Positions 1 to 6,872 are shown, numbered from the stretch's first letter. The stretch is 11,147 nt of DNA from an uncultured Blautia sp. (GCA_900551715.1 URXG01000073.1:1-11147), one strand, 5' to 3'. Program-made: numbers and translations. The notes: generated by a model not told the origin, from the letters alone.

Positions 1-1007
1 CAACAACAAATCAGATCAAATTTACTACCAATGACATGGAACTTGGTATTGAAACAATCGTTGATGGTCATATTGAAGAAAAAGGTATGGTTGCTCTTGA
101 TGCAAAAATCTTCTATGAAATCATTCGAAGACTTCCGGATAATGATGTAACCATTACCACAGACAGCAATTTCGTAGCTACGATCACCTGTGAAAAAGCC
201 AAATTTACAATTCCGGGCAAAGCAGGCGAAGATTTTGCATATCTTCCGGTGATTGAAAAAGATGAATCACTGACTCTTTCTCAGTTTACTTTGAAAGAAA
301 TGATTCGTCAGACAATCTTTTCCATTGCAGTTAATGAAAATAATCGTTTGATGACCGGGGAATTATTTGAAATTAAAGACAATTGTCTAAAAATTGTTTC
401 TCTGGATGGTCATCGTATCTCTATCCGTAAGATGCCTCTGAAAAAAGATTATTCAGATCGCAAGATCGTTGTTCCGGGAAAAACATTAAGTGAGATCAGC
501 AAGATCCTGTCCGGTGAAATTGACGATCAGGTAAGTATCTATTTTACAAAAAATCATATTCTGTTTGAATTTGATCAGACGATGGTTGTTTCCAGACTGA
601 TCGAAGGAGAATATTTCCGCATTGATCAGATGCTTTCCAGTGATTACGATACAAAAGTCAGCGTAAACAAAAAAGAATTCCTTGACTGTATTGACCGAGC
701 AACACTTCTGGTACGAGAAGGCGACAAAAAACCAATCGTAATCGAGATCAAAGATAACAGCATGGAACTGAAAATCGATTCTGCTATGGGTTCCATGAAT
801 GAAGAGATTGATATTGAAAAAGATGGTAAAGATATTCTCATCGGATTCAACCCGAAATTCCTGATCGATGCTTTGAAAGTTATTGATGATGAAGTAATTC
901 ATATGTATCTGATGAACCCGAAAGCACCATGTTTTATCAGAGATGATGAAGAAAACTACACATACCTGATCCTGCCGGTAAATATCAGTCAGAATCAGAA
1001 TAGATAA
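1..1007 (+). CDS. dnaN: DNA polymerase III beta subunit (sliding clamp), 5' end missing
   Basis: This is the beta clamp, the ring-shaped processivity factor that encircles DNA and tethers DNA polymerase III and repair proteins. The reading frame is already open at the left edge (codons from base 3), so the gene starts outside the window. The visible 334 residues compare with about 366-370 in the family, so roughly 35-40 N-terminal residues are missing. The ATG at 36 is an internal methionine, since the in-frame residues before it (TTNQIKFTTND) continue the family pattern. Diagnostic segments are LGIETIVDG near the visible start, SLDGHRISIRK in the middle domain and the clamp C-terminus APCFIRDDEENYTYLILPVN. 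It is the first gene of the dnaN-yaaA-recF group. The upstream promoter, and presumably dnaA, lie outside the window. Confidence 0.97.
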   Translation, partial: TTNQIKFTTNDMELGIETIVDGHIEEKGMVALDAKIFYEIIRRLPDNDVTITTDSNFVATITCEKAKFTIPGKAGEDFAYLPVIEKDESLTLSQFTLKEMIRQTIFSIAVNENNRLMTGELFEIKDNCLKIVSLDGHRISIRKMPLKKDYSDRKIVVPGKTLSEISKILSGEIDDQVSIYFTKNHILFEFDQTMVVSRLIEGEYFRIDQMLSSDYDTKVSVNKKEFLDCIDRATLLVREGDKKPIVIEIKDNSMELKIDSAMGSMNEEIDIEKDGKDILIGFNPKFLIDALKVIDDEVIHMYLMNPKAPCFIRDDEENYTYLILPVNISQNQNR

Positions 1008-1026
1008 AAATAGAATCAGTCCAGAT

Positions 1027-1043
1027 AAGAGGTGAATGATTTG
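1027..1043 (+). promoter_or_regulatory. Ribosome binding site that sets the TTG start of yaaA
   Basis: AAGAGGTGA (1027-1035) matches the anti-Shine-Dalgarno complement AGGAGGTGA closely. It contains the in-frame GTG at 1032, which therefore cannot sensibly be the start codon. The next in-frame start codon, TTG at 1041, lies at normal spacing. Confidence 0.7.
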
Positions 1044-1247
1044 GAAATCAAAATCAGAGATGAATTTATAAAACTCGGACAGGCTTTGAAACTTGCCGGA
1101 GTCGTAGAAGACGGAGTGGAAGCAAAGTATGTGATTCAGGATGGTCTTGTTCAGGTAAATGGTGAAGTTGACCAGCGAAGAGGCCGTAAGGTTTATGAAG
1201 GTGATGTGATCACTTTTGAAGATCAGGAAATCAAAGTCATCAGATAA
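1041..1247 (+). CDS. yaaA: S4-domain RNA-binding protein YaaA (RlbA-like)
   Basis: A 68-residue protein made almost entirely of one S4 RNA-binding fold. The core reads FIKLGQALKLAGVVEDGVEA followed by GLVQVNGEVDQRRGRKVYEGD, the standard S4 signature with its basic RRGRK patch. The family (B. subtilis YaaA, about 71 aa) sits between dnaN and recF in many Firmicutes and is linked to ribosome assembly; the exact RNA target is not visible here. An in-frame GTG at 1032 overlaps the ribosome binding site AAGAGGTGA (1027-1035). The TTG at 1041, 8 bases after the AGAGG core, is therefore the better start and gives the common family N-terminus MEIKIRDEF. Only 33 bases separate it from dnaN and 2 bases separate its stop from recF, so it is part of one transcript. 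Confidence 0.92.
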   Translation: MEIKIRDEFIKLGQALKLAGVVEDGVEAKYVIQDGLVQVNGEVDQRRGRKVYEGDVITFEDQEIKVIR

Positions 1248-1249
1248 TT

Positions 1250-2338
1250 ATGTATATAGAATCGATAGAACTTAAGAATTTCAGAAATTATCAGGATCTG
1301 CAGCTGGATTTTGATAAAGGAACCAATATTTTTTATGGAGATAATGCGCAGGGTAAAACCAATATTCTGGAATCTGTGTATATTTGTGGGACAACGAAAT
1401 CACATAAAGGAAGTAAAGACAAAGAAATCATTCGTTTTGGAGAGGAAGAATCTCATATTCGAATGATGGTAAAAAAGGATGAGCTTTCTTATAAGATCGA
1501 CATGCATCTTCGTAAAAATAAGGCAAAAGGTGTGGCAATCAATGGATTACCGATCAAAAAAGCCAGGGAATTATTTGGAATCGTAAATCTTGTTTTTTTC
1601 TCACCGGAGGATCTGAATATCATCAAAAACGGACCTGGTGAGAGAAGAAGATTTATGGATCTGGAATTATGCCAGCTTGACCAGATATATCTGACGGATC
1701 TGGCAGGATATAATCATATCGTAAATCAGAGAAACCGTCTTCTGAAAGATCTTTACCAGAATCCTTCTTTACGGGAAACACTGGAAATCTGGGACATTCA
1801 GATGTTGCAGTACGGAAAGAAGATCATTGAAAAAAGGCGGGATTTTGTCAGAGACCTGAATGATGTGATTCAGGATATCCATCGTAATCTGACGGGTGGA
1901 GAAGAACATCTTGAGGTCATTTATGAACCGAGTACAGAGTCAGAATGCTTTGAAGAAACTTTGAAAAAAAACAGAGAACGTGATATGCGGATGAAAATGA
2001 CGTCTGCCGGTCCACACAGAGATGATCTGTGTTTCATGGTAAACGGGATCGATATCCGGAAATTTGGTTCACAGGGACAGCAGAGAACAGCGGCCCTGTC
2101 TTTGAAACTTTCAGAAATCTATCTGGTAAAAGAAAAAATCAAAGATACGCCGATACTTCTTCTGGATGATGTACTTTCAGAGTTGGACAGCAACAGACAG
2201 ACATATCTGCTGGACAGCATTCATGATATACAGACACTGATCACTTGTACGGGACTGGATGATTTTGTAAGCCACCAGTTTCATATCAACAAAGTTTTCA
2301 AAGTAGTAAAAGGAGAAGTGTTTAACCCTGTAAATTAA
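1250..2338 (+). CDS. recF: DNA replication and repair protein RecF
   Basis: RecF is an SMC/ABC-type ATPase. With RecO and RecR it loads RecA at single-strand gaps during recombinational repair. At 362 aa it has normal family length. All key motifs are present: Walker A GDNAQGKTN (residues 30-38), the RecF-specific TSAGPHRDD (251-259), the ABC signature GSQGQQR (273-279), and Walker B with D-loop PILLLDDVLSELD (301-313). The N-terminus MYIESIELKNFRNY is the usual RecF start. The ATG lies 2 bases after the yaaA stop with no strong ribosome binding site of its own (AGGAAA is about 20 bases upstream), so translational coupling to yaaA is likely. No terminator follows; the next promoter begins 24 bases after the stop. 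gyrB, commonly the next gene in Firmicutes, is not here. Confidence 0.97.
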   Translation: MYIESIELKNFRNYQDLQLDFDKGTNIFYGDNAQGKTNILESVYICGTTKSHKGSKDKEIIRFGEEESHIRMMVKKDELSYKIDMHLRKNKAKGVAINGLPIKKARELFGIVNLVFFSPEDLNIIKNGPGERRRFMDLELCQLDQIYLTDLAGYNHIVNQRNRLLKDLYQNPSLRETLEIWDIQMLQYGKKIIEKRRDFVRDLNDVIQDIHRNLTGGEEHLEVIYEPSTESECFEETLKKNRERDMRMKMTSAGPHRDDLCFMVNGIDIRKFGSQGQQRTAALSLKLSEIYLVKEKIKDTPILLLDDVLSELDSNRQTYLLDSIHDIQTLITCTGLDDFVSHQFHINKVFKVVKGEVFNPVN

Positions 2339-2361
2339 AGTATTTTTGTGGTTATCACATT

Positions 2362-2390
2362 TTGACAAGCATTATGGCATATGTTACACT
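2362..2390 (+). promoter_or_regulatory. Sigma-A-type promoter upstream of the TPR/AAA-like gene
   Basis: A consensus -35 TTGACA (2362-2367) and a 17-base spacer lead to TACACT (2385-2390), preceded by the extended -10 dinucleotide TG (2382-2383). The predicted transcript starts near 2397, only about 24 bases before the TTG start at 2421. Starts further upstream, such as the ATG at 2346, are therefore untenable from this promoter. Confidence 0.75.
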
Positions 2391-2420
2391 GTTTTTAATA
2401 TTGGAAAGTTGGTGAATGCA

Positions 2421-4988
2421 TTGGATAAAGAGGAATTTCGGATCAAACTCGAAGAAATAAATCGTCTTGTAGAAAAGAAAAATTACAAGGATGCCATGGA
2501 AGTGGTAGACAGTATTGACTGGCGTCGTGTTAAGAATGTTCGTACCTTATGTGTTGTTGGAGAAATCTATGCAGCAAATAAAAGATACGAAGACAGTAAG
2601 GAAATCTTCCTTCTGGCTTATCACAGAGCACCGATTGGCAAAAATATTTTATATCGTTTAATAGAAGTATCCCTCAAGATGAAGGATATCAGCGAAGCAG
2701 AAGAATTTTATGAGGAATTTCTGGAGGTTGCACCAAATGATAACACCAGATATATCCTCAAGTACAAAATCTGCAAGGAAAAACAGGTTTCTCTGGATGA
2801 ACAGATCAGAATCCTGGAAGAATACAAAGAGAAAGAATTTACAGAGCGCTGGTCTTATGAACTGGCAAAACTGTATTATCAGAATGGAGATACTCAGAAG
2901 TGTCTGAGTCTTTGTGATGAAATGGTTCTCTGGTTCAGTGACGGAAAATACGTTATGAAGGCACTGGATCTCAAGAACAGAATGGGAATGCTGACGGGAG
3001 AAGAAAAAGAAAAATATGACAGTCAGTTTATTCCAAAACTTACACCTGTAGAAGATGCGGATTCTATCAATGAAGAAAAGCCTGCGCAGGAAGTGAAAAC
3101 TGCAGAAGAGGACGGACCTGTGATCGAGAGCGTAGCAATCGATGAGAGAGATGTCAACAGTGCAGAAAGTCTTCAGGAAAAAATTTCGAAAGGTATCAGA
3201 GATATCTTCAGTGGAAACAAAAAGAAAGAAACTGAAGAAGATTTCATGAAAGAAGAACAGGAAGCTCCGGAAGAAGTCCAGGAGGAACTTATCAAAGACA
3301 TTTCTTCTGATGAGACTGATGTGAATGTTCCGGAACTTGAGCCGGAAGATGCAGTGATCCATCCGCCTAAGAATCCAGGACAGTCTGTTTTCAGCAATAT
3401 GGAAGAAATGATCGAGCAGGTTACCGAAGAGGAGATCAAGAGCGGTCCGGAAGAACCGACTGCCGGAGAAAATACGGAGATACTGGAATCAGAGGATACT
3501 CTGGAAGCAGCTGAGCCTGCTGAAAATGTTGAAGCTGAGAAGGAAGATAAAGCGGCTGAGAATACAGAAAAACAGGAAGAACAGCCGGTTGAAATGAAAA
3601 TGCCGGAGCTTGAAATTCCGGAATCCATGAAGAATATGAATTTGGATAATCCTGAAGAAATAGAAATTCCAAAAGCACCGGATATCTGCCTGCCAGGTGC
3701 AGAAAATGCATCTTCAGATGATTTTGAATTTAATCTTGAAGATACGATCCTTGCAGCTGCGTCTGCCCAGGGAATTGAAATTCCGAAAGGACCGATTCCG
3801 GCAAAGAAACCAGCTGAAGAGGTTCAGGAAACTGTTCCGGAGGACGATGAAGAATATATGTCCGAAGAAGATCTTCAGAGTGCAGAGGATGAATTTATGA
3901 ATGGTCCGGCAGGAAAAGCAGCCGAGTCGGAACAGGATGAAACGGAATCCGATGAGAATGATCAGGAGGAACCGGAAACAGATGAATTTGATTCTCTGAT
4001 GGAAGATGATGAAGATTTCGGAGAAGAAGACGGTTATGAAGATGAGGATGATCTGCTGAAAGGAATGGATTTCCTCAATGATATTGATAATGCAGAGACA
4101 ATGGAGATTCCTGTCAGAGAAGTTAAGAAATCCAAACCTGCGAAAAAAGCAAAAAAACCGATTTCTGAAGAAGAAGAAATGGAACAGCTGATCGATTCTA
4201 TGCAGCCTAAGAAAAATGCAGAAGATATCATTCCGAGGGAAAAAGTACTTACAGAGGATGAAGAGAAGCTCTTTACATACTTTGCAAAAGTACCTGGACT
4301 GAAAGAACAGATCCTTGATACGCTTTGTGATGTACAGATGGGTGCTGCAGATAAAACATCCAGAACAGGTAACGTGATTGTTATGGGTGGTCGTGAAACC
4401 GGAAAAACCCGCCTGATCTCAAGTCTGATTCCTGCAATCTGCAAAGAGCTGAATCTGGATGCATCCAAAGTTGCCTATGTATTTGCAGATCAGATCAATG
4501 GCAAGAATATTGCAGAGATCGTCAGCAAGATGGCAGGAGGATTCCTGGTTATCGAAAACGCAAATCAGCTTACCAAAGAAACAGTAAATCAGCTGAACAA
4601 AGCAATGGAATTCCGTACAGACGGTCTGATCGTTATCATCGAAGATGAAAAGATCGGTATGCGTAAACTGATTGCGAGATTCCCGAAATTTACATCCAAA
4701 TTTACATCTATGATCAATATTCCGGTATTTACCAATGATGAGCTTGTTAACTTTGCAAAAGTGTATACAAGAGAAAATGGATATACTATTGATCAGATGG
4801 GTATGCTTGCACTGTATAATCTGATCAGTACAAGCCAGAAAGAAGATCAGCCGATGAATGTAGGCGCTGTCAAAGAAATCATTGATAATGCCATTGCAAA
4901 ATCCAAAGGCGGACTTCGCAAGCTGATAGGCAAGAAGAAAGTCAATCCTGACGGATACATGGTACTTTACGAGAAAGATTTCAGCTGA
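2421..4988 (+). CDS. Large TPR / acidic-linker / degenerate AAA+-like protein of unknown function
   Basis: I do not recognise a named gene. The start chosen is TTG at 2421 with GGTGA (2411-2415) as ribosome binding site, giving 855 aa; GTG at 2412 is the alternative. Residues about 5-190 are helical and TPR-like (for example VVGEIYAANKRYEDSKEIFLLAYHRAP and a second helix pair ending EEFLEVAPND). Residues about 205-605 are very rich in Glu/Asp and low in complexity, probably disordered, with four EIP tripeptides (398, 415, 453, 562). Residues about 610-840 resemble the AAA+ domain of SpoVK/CbbX-type proteins, with Walker A GGRETGKT (656-663, Lys662). The Walker B position reads FLVIEN (708-713) instead of the usual hydrophobics plus DE, and the segment where that family has an SRF-type arginine reads SKF (759-761). 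It may bind nucleotide without hydrolysing it. No signal peptide or membrane segment is seen. It shares a transcript with rsmA, 35 bases downstream. Confidence 0.85.
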   Translation: MDKEEFRIKLEEINRLVEKKNYKDAMEVVDSIDWRRVKNVRTLCVVGEIYAANKRYEDSKEIFLLAYHRAPIGKNILYRLIEVSLKMKDISEAEEFYEEFLEVAPNDNTRYILKYKICKEKQVSLDEQIRILEEYKEKEFTERWSYELAKLYYQNGDTQKCLSLCDEMVLWFSDGKYVMKALDLKNRMGMLTGEEKEKYDSQFIPKLTPVEDADSINEEKPAQEVKTAEEDGPVIESVAIDERDVNSAESLQEKISKGIRDIFSGNKKKETEEDFMKEEQEAPEEVQEELIKDISSDETDVNVPELEPEDAVIHPPKNPGQSVFSNMEEMIEQVTEEEIKSGPEEPTAGENTEILESEDTLEAAEPAENVEAEKEDKAAENTEKQEEQPVEMKMPELEIPESMKNMNLDNPEEIEIPKAPDICLPGAENASSDDFEFNLEDTILAAASAQGIEIPKGPIPAKKPAEEVQETVPEDDEEYMSEEDLQSAEDEFMNGPAGKAAESEQDETESDENDQEEPETDEFDSLMEDDEDFGEEDGYEDEDDLLKGMDFLNDIDNAETMEIPVREVKKSKPAKKAKKPISEEEEMEQLIDSMQPKKNAEDIIPREKVLTEDEEKLFTYFAKVPGLKEQILDTLCDVQMGAADKTSRTGNVIVMGGRETGKTRLISSLIPAICKELNLDASKVAYVFADQINGKNIAEIVSKMAGGFLVIENANQLTKETVNQLNKAMEFRTDGLIVIIEDEKIGMRKLIARFPKFTSKFTSMINIPVFTNDELVNFAKVYTRENGYTIDQMGMLALYNLISTSQKEDQPMNVGAVKEIIDNAIAKSKGGLRKLIGKKKVNPDGYMVLYEKDFS

Positions 4989-5012
4989 AAAATTAAAATG
5001 AGCATAAGCAAC

Positions 5013-5018
5013 AGGAGG
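5013..5018 (+). promoter_or_regulatory. Ribosome binding site of rsmA
   Basis: A perfect AGGAGG lies 5 bases before the ATG at 5024. It gives rsmA strong independent initiation although it is transcribed with the preceding gene. Confidence 0.8.
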
Positions 5019-5023
5019 AAATT

Positions 5024-5896
5024 ATGACCAGACCTTATCTTGGAAACCCGAAATATACCATTGAAGTTCTTCAAAAGTACGGATTTGTGTTCCAGAAAAG
5101 GTTTGGTCAGAATTTTCTGATCGATACCCGTGTTCTGGACAGGATCATTGAGGCATCTGAAATTACAAAAGATGATTTTGTACTGGAAATCGGACCAGGA
5201 ATCGGAACGATGACTCAGTATCTGGCAGATGCGGCCAGAGAGGTTATTGCAGTTGAGATTGATGACGCGCTGATCCCGATTCTTCAGGATACGCTGAAAG
5301 AGTGGGATAATGTATCTGTGATACATGGTGATATCCTGAAGACAGATATCCGGAAGATCGCAGATGAAAAGAATCAGGGACGTCCGATCAAAGTTGTGGC
5401 AAATCTGCCGTATTATATAACAACACCGATCATCATGGGACTGTTTGAAAGTCATGTGCCTGTAGATTCCATTACGGTAATGGTTCAGAAAGAAGTTGCA
5501 GACAGAATGCAGACAGGTCCCGGATCCAAGGATTATGGCGCTTTATCACTGGCAGTACAGTATTATGCAAAACCGGAGATCGTGGCAAATGTTCCGCCGA
5601 ACTGTTTTATGCCGAGACCGAAGGTTGGCAGTGCAGTGATCCGGCTGACCAGACATCAGAATCCGCCGGTACAGGCAAAGGATGAAAAGCTGATGTTCCG
5701 TATTATCCGCGCTTCTTTTAACCAGAGAAGAAAGACACTGGCAAACGGATTAAAAAATTCACAGGAACTGCAGTTTACCAAAGAACAGGTTGAGCAGGCA
5801 ATCACGGAATGTGGACTTCCACTGAATATCCGAGGTGAGGCTCTTACCCTGGAACAGTTTGCTGCACTGGCAGATATTTTTGTAGATATGAAATAA
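5024..5896 (+). CDS. rsmA: 16S rRNA (adenine1518-N6/adenine1519-N6)-dimethyltransferase
   Basis: RsmA (KsgA) uses S-adenosylmethionine to dimethylate two adjacent adenines in the 3' terminal hairpin of 16S rRNA, a late checkpoint of small-subunit assembly; its loss gives kasugamycin resistance. The 290-aa length is normal. Motifs seen: FGQNFL (residues 27-32); SAM-binding motif I LEIGPGIG (54-61); the acidic VEID (77-80) that contacts SAM ribose; HGDIL (101-105); catalytic motif IV NLPYY (127-131); the late motif FMPRPKVGS (195-203); and the C-terminal helical rRNA-binding domain from about 220. The start is fixed by AGGAGG 5 bases upstream. It is the last gene of the transcript and is followed directly by a strong hairpin terminator. 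Confidence 0.97.
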   Translation: MTRPYLGNPKYTIEVLQKYGFVFQKRFGQNFLIDTRVLDRIIEASEITKDDFVLEIGPGIGTMTQYLADAAREVIAVEIDDALIPILQDTLKEWDNVSVIHGDILKTDIRKIADEKNQGRPIKVVANLPYYITTPIIMGLFESHVPVDSITVMVQKEVADRMQTGPGSKDYGALSLAVQYYAKPEIVANVPPNCFMPRPKVGSAVIRLTRHQNPPVQAKDEKLMFRIIRASFNQRRKTLANGLKNSQELQFTKEQVEQAITECGLPLNIRGEALTLEQFAALADIFVDMK

Positions 5897-5908
5897 TAAA
5901 AATAACAA

Positions 5909-5949
5909 CTATAAAAGGCATCCGGTGGCTGGTCGGATGCCTTTTATAG
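5909..5949 (+). terminator. Perfect 16-bp hairpin terminator after rsmA
   Basis: The arms 5909-5924 and 5934-5949 are exact reverse complements (core AAAAGGCATCCG / CGGATGCCTTTT) around a 9-base loop. The A-rich left and T-rich right flanks are part of the stem, so it can work as a terminator in either direction. It begins 13 bases after the rsmA stop. Confidence 0.9.
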
Positions 5950-6168
5950 TAATATTTATTAAATTTAAAAGGAAGGAGAGTTGATTGCTTTTCGGCAATC
6001 AACATATGAAAAAGAAAATTTTATAAAAATAATGTTGGCTGTATTATTTTTATGGTCTTAGTATATCCAGAAATTGTGATGGAATCATGTTTAACTTATG
6101 AAAAAAAAGTGAACGATTGTCGAAAGTTCTATGAATTAAGAATATTTTACAGCTTTTTTTTCAGAGTG
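5950..6168. other. AT-rich intergenic stretch containing an RBS-hairpin-mini-ORF element
   Basis: This is gene-free by ordinary criteria. It contains a strong ribosome-binding-site-like GGAAGGAG (5971-5978), then a perfect 9-bp stem (5980-5988 with 5995-6003, loop TTTTCG), then ATG AAA AAG AAA ATT TTA TAA (6006-6026). A second small frame, from TTG 5981 to TAG 6061, encodes 26 residues ending in a hydrophobic run (IMLAVLFLW). It could be a decayed signal-peptide gene, a regulatory leader or chance; nothing else is recognised up to the promoter at 6169. Confidence 0.4.
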
Positions 6169-6177
6169 TGTTATAAT
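6169..6177 (+). promoter_or_regulatory. Extended -10 promoter of the small secreted protein gene
   Basis: TGTTATAAT is a perfect TG-extended -10 (TATAAT at 6172-6177). The nearest -35-like hexamer, TTTACA (6146-6151), sits at a long 20-base spacing, so the extended -10 probably carries most of the activity. Predicted transcription start is near 6184, about 50 bases before the ATG at 6233. Confidence 0.75.
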
Positions 6178-6232
6178 GCAGTTCGTATCATTGATAGAAA
6201 CTGTAATTGTATTTATTCAGGAGGTAATTAAA

Positions 6233-6697
6233 ATGATGAAAATAAACAAATTAAGTGCATTTATTCTTGCAGGAGCTCTTACATGTACTGCACCTGCCAT
6301 GGTTTATGCAGATCAGACAACAGATGCTGCTGTAGATCAGGCAGTAGAACTTCTGGAGCAGAGTGGAGTAGATGACCTGTTATCAGATCCGGATAAAGTG
6401 GTAGATCTTATTATCTCTGCCCAAGAAACTCTGGGAACAGTAAATGTAACAGATGATCAGATCAGCAGTGCACTGGATGTTGCAGCTGGAGAATTAGGGG
6501 TAACTCTTTCTGATTCTGACAAATCCACATTAATTCAGCTGTACAATAAATTCAAAAACATGGATCTGGATGAGAATGAGCTGAGATCTCAGGTAAACAA
6601 AGTGTATGACAAACTGGAAAGCCTTGGAATTACGAAAGAAGATGTGAAGGGAATTCTTGGCAAACTTGTTGAGCTTGTAAAAGGATTTCTGAACTAA
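6233..6697 (+). CDS. Small secreted protein, similar to the C-terminal part of DUF1002 (YpuA-like) proteins
   Basis: A 154-residue exported protein. The ATG at 6233 lies 7 bases after AGGAGGT (6219-6225); the ATG at 6236 is nearly equivalent. The in-frame ATG at 6176 overlaps the promoter -10 and is not used. Residues 1-26 form a typical signal peptide: basic MMKINK, a hydrophobic core, and VYA before DQTT, so cleavage after Ala26 is likely. There is no lipobox. The mature part, about 128 residues, is acidic and predicted helical. Its end (KNMDLDENELRSQV, VYDKLESLGI, GILGKLVELVKGFLN) recalls the C-terminal portion of DUF1002 proteins, but the larger N-terminal portion of that family is missing. 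The resemblance is from memory and moderate. The function is unknown. It appears to be transcribed alone. Confidence 0.88.
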   Translation: MMKINKLSAFILAGALTCTAPAMVYADQTTDAAVDQAVELLEQSGVDDLLSDPDKVVDLIISAQETLGTVNVTDDQISSALDVAAGELGVTLSDSDKSTLIQLYNKFKNMDLDENELRSQVNKVYDKLESLGITKEDVKGILGKLVELVKGFLN

Positions 6698-6822
6698 GAA
6701 GAGTTCTGTTATATGACAATGTATAAAATACACAACAAGTAAAAAAACATAAAAAAACCATATGTTACATTTTTATAAAAAACGAGGGTGAAAAACGAAA
6801 AAAATGTGCAAATACACGAAAG
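6698..6822. other. AT-rich spacer after the secreted protein gene
   Basis: No gene is seen. The only hairpin is weak and AT-only: AACATA 6746-6751 with TATGTT 6761-6766, followed by a short T run (6770-6774). It could be a poor terminator. Otherwise transcripts from the secreted-protein gene may run to the strong terminator at 6980. Confidence 0.4.
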
Positions 6823-6855
6823 ATTCATGACTTGTTCATACTATGTTCATAAATG
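6823..6855 (+). repeat. Three tandem 11-base repeats with core TTCAT, operator-like
   Basis: Three consecutive 11-base units start at 6823, 6834 and 6845: ATTCATGACTT, GTTCATACTAT and GTTCATAAATG. The TTCAT cores at 6824, 6835 and 6846 are exactly 11 bases apart, one helical turn. Direct repeats at this period are the usual geometry of binding sites for OmpR/PhoB-family response regulators. The last core ends about 10 bases before a candidate extended -10 at 6858. The regulator is inferred, not seen. Confidence 0.55.
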
Positions 6856-6857
6856 AC

Positions 6858-6866
6858 TGGTACTAT
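6858..6866 (+). promoter_or_regulatory. Candidate activator-dependent extended -10
   Basis: TGGTACTAT fits a TG-extended -10 (TACTAT at 6861-6866). No -35 hexamer exists at 16-18 bases; that position is occupied by the 11-base repeats. This is the layout expected where an activator bound at direct repeats replaces the -35 contact. A transcript would start near 6873. Confidence 0.4.
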
Positions 6867-6872
6867 AAGGAT

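Noticed and set aside
2346..2420. Upstream ATG (2346) as start of the large TPR/AAA-like protein
   Set aside because: The added residues overlap a consensus promoter whose predicted start is near 2397, no ribosome binding site precedes 2346, and the extra sequence does not look like part of a TPR domain.
2658..3362. Long reverse-strand frame opposite the TPR/AAA-like gene
   Set aside because: It is rich in Phe, Ile, Leu and Cys as expected from the antisense of Glu/Lys-rich coding DNA, has no initiation signals, and the forward gene is clearly coding.
6052..6231. 59-codon frame in the spacer before the secreted protein (MVLVYPEIVM...)
   Set aside because: No ribosome binding site, it runs through the promoter of the next gene, and its composition (many Cys, Phe, Tyr) fits AT-rich noncoding DNA.
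6176..6232. ATG at 6176 as start of the secreted protein
   Set aside because: It overlaps the TATAAT -10, has no ribosome binding site, and would bury the obvious signal peptide behind 19 residues. ATG 6233 has AGGAGGT at correct spacing.
6804..6830. Eight-codon mini-ORF MCKYTKDS
   Set aside because: The nearest ribosome-binding-like GAGGGTG is 13 bases away, and nothing else supports translation.
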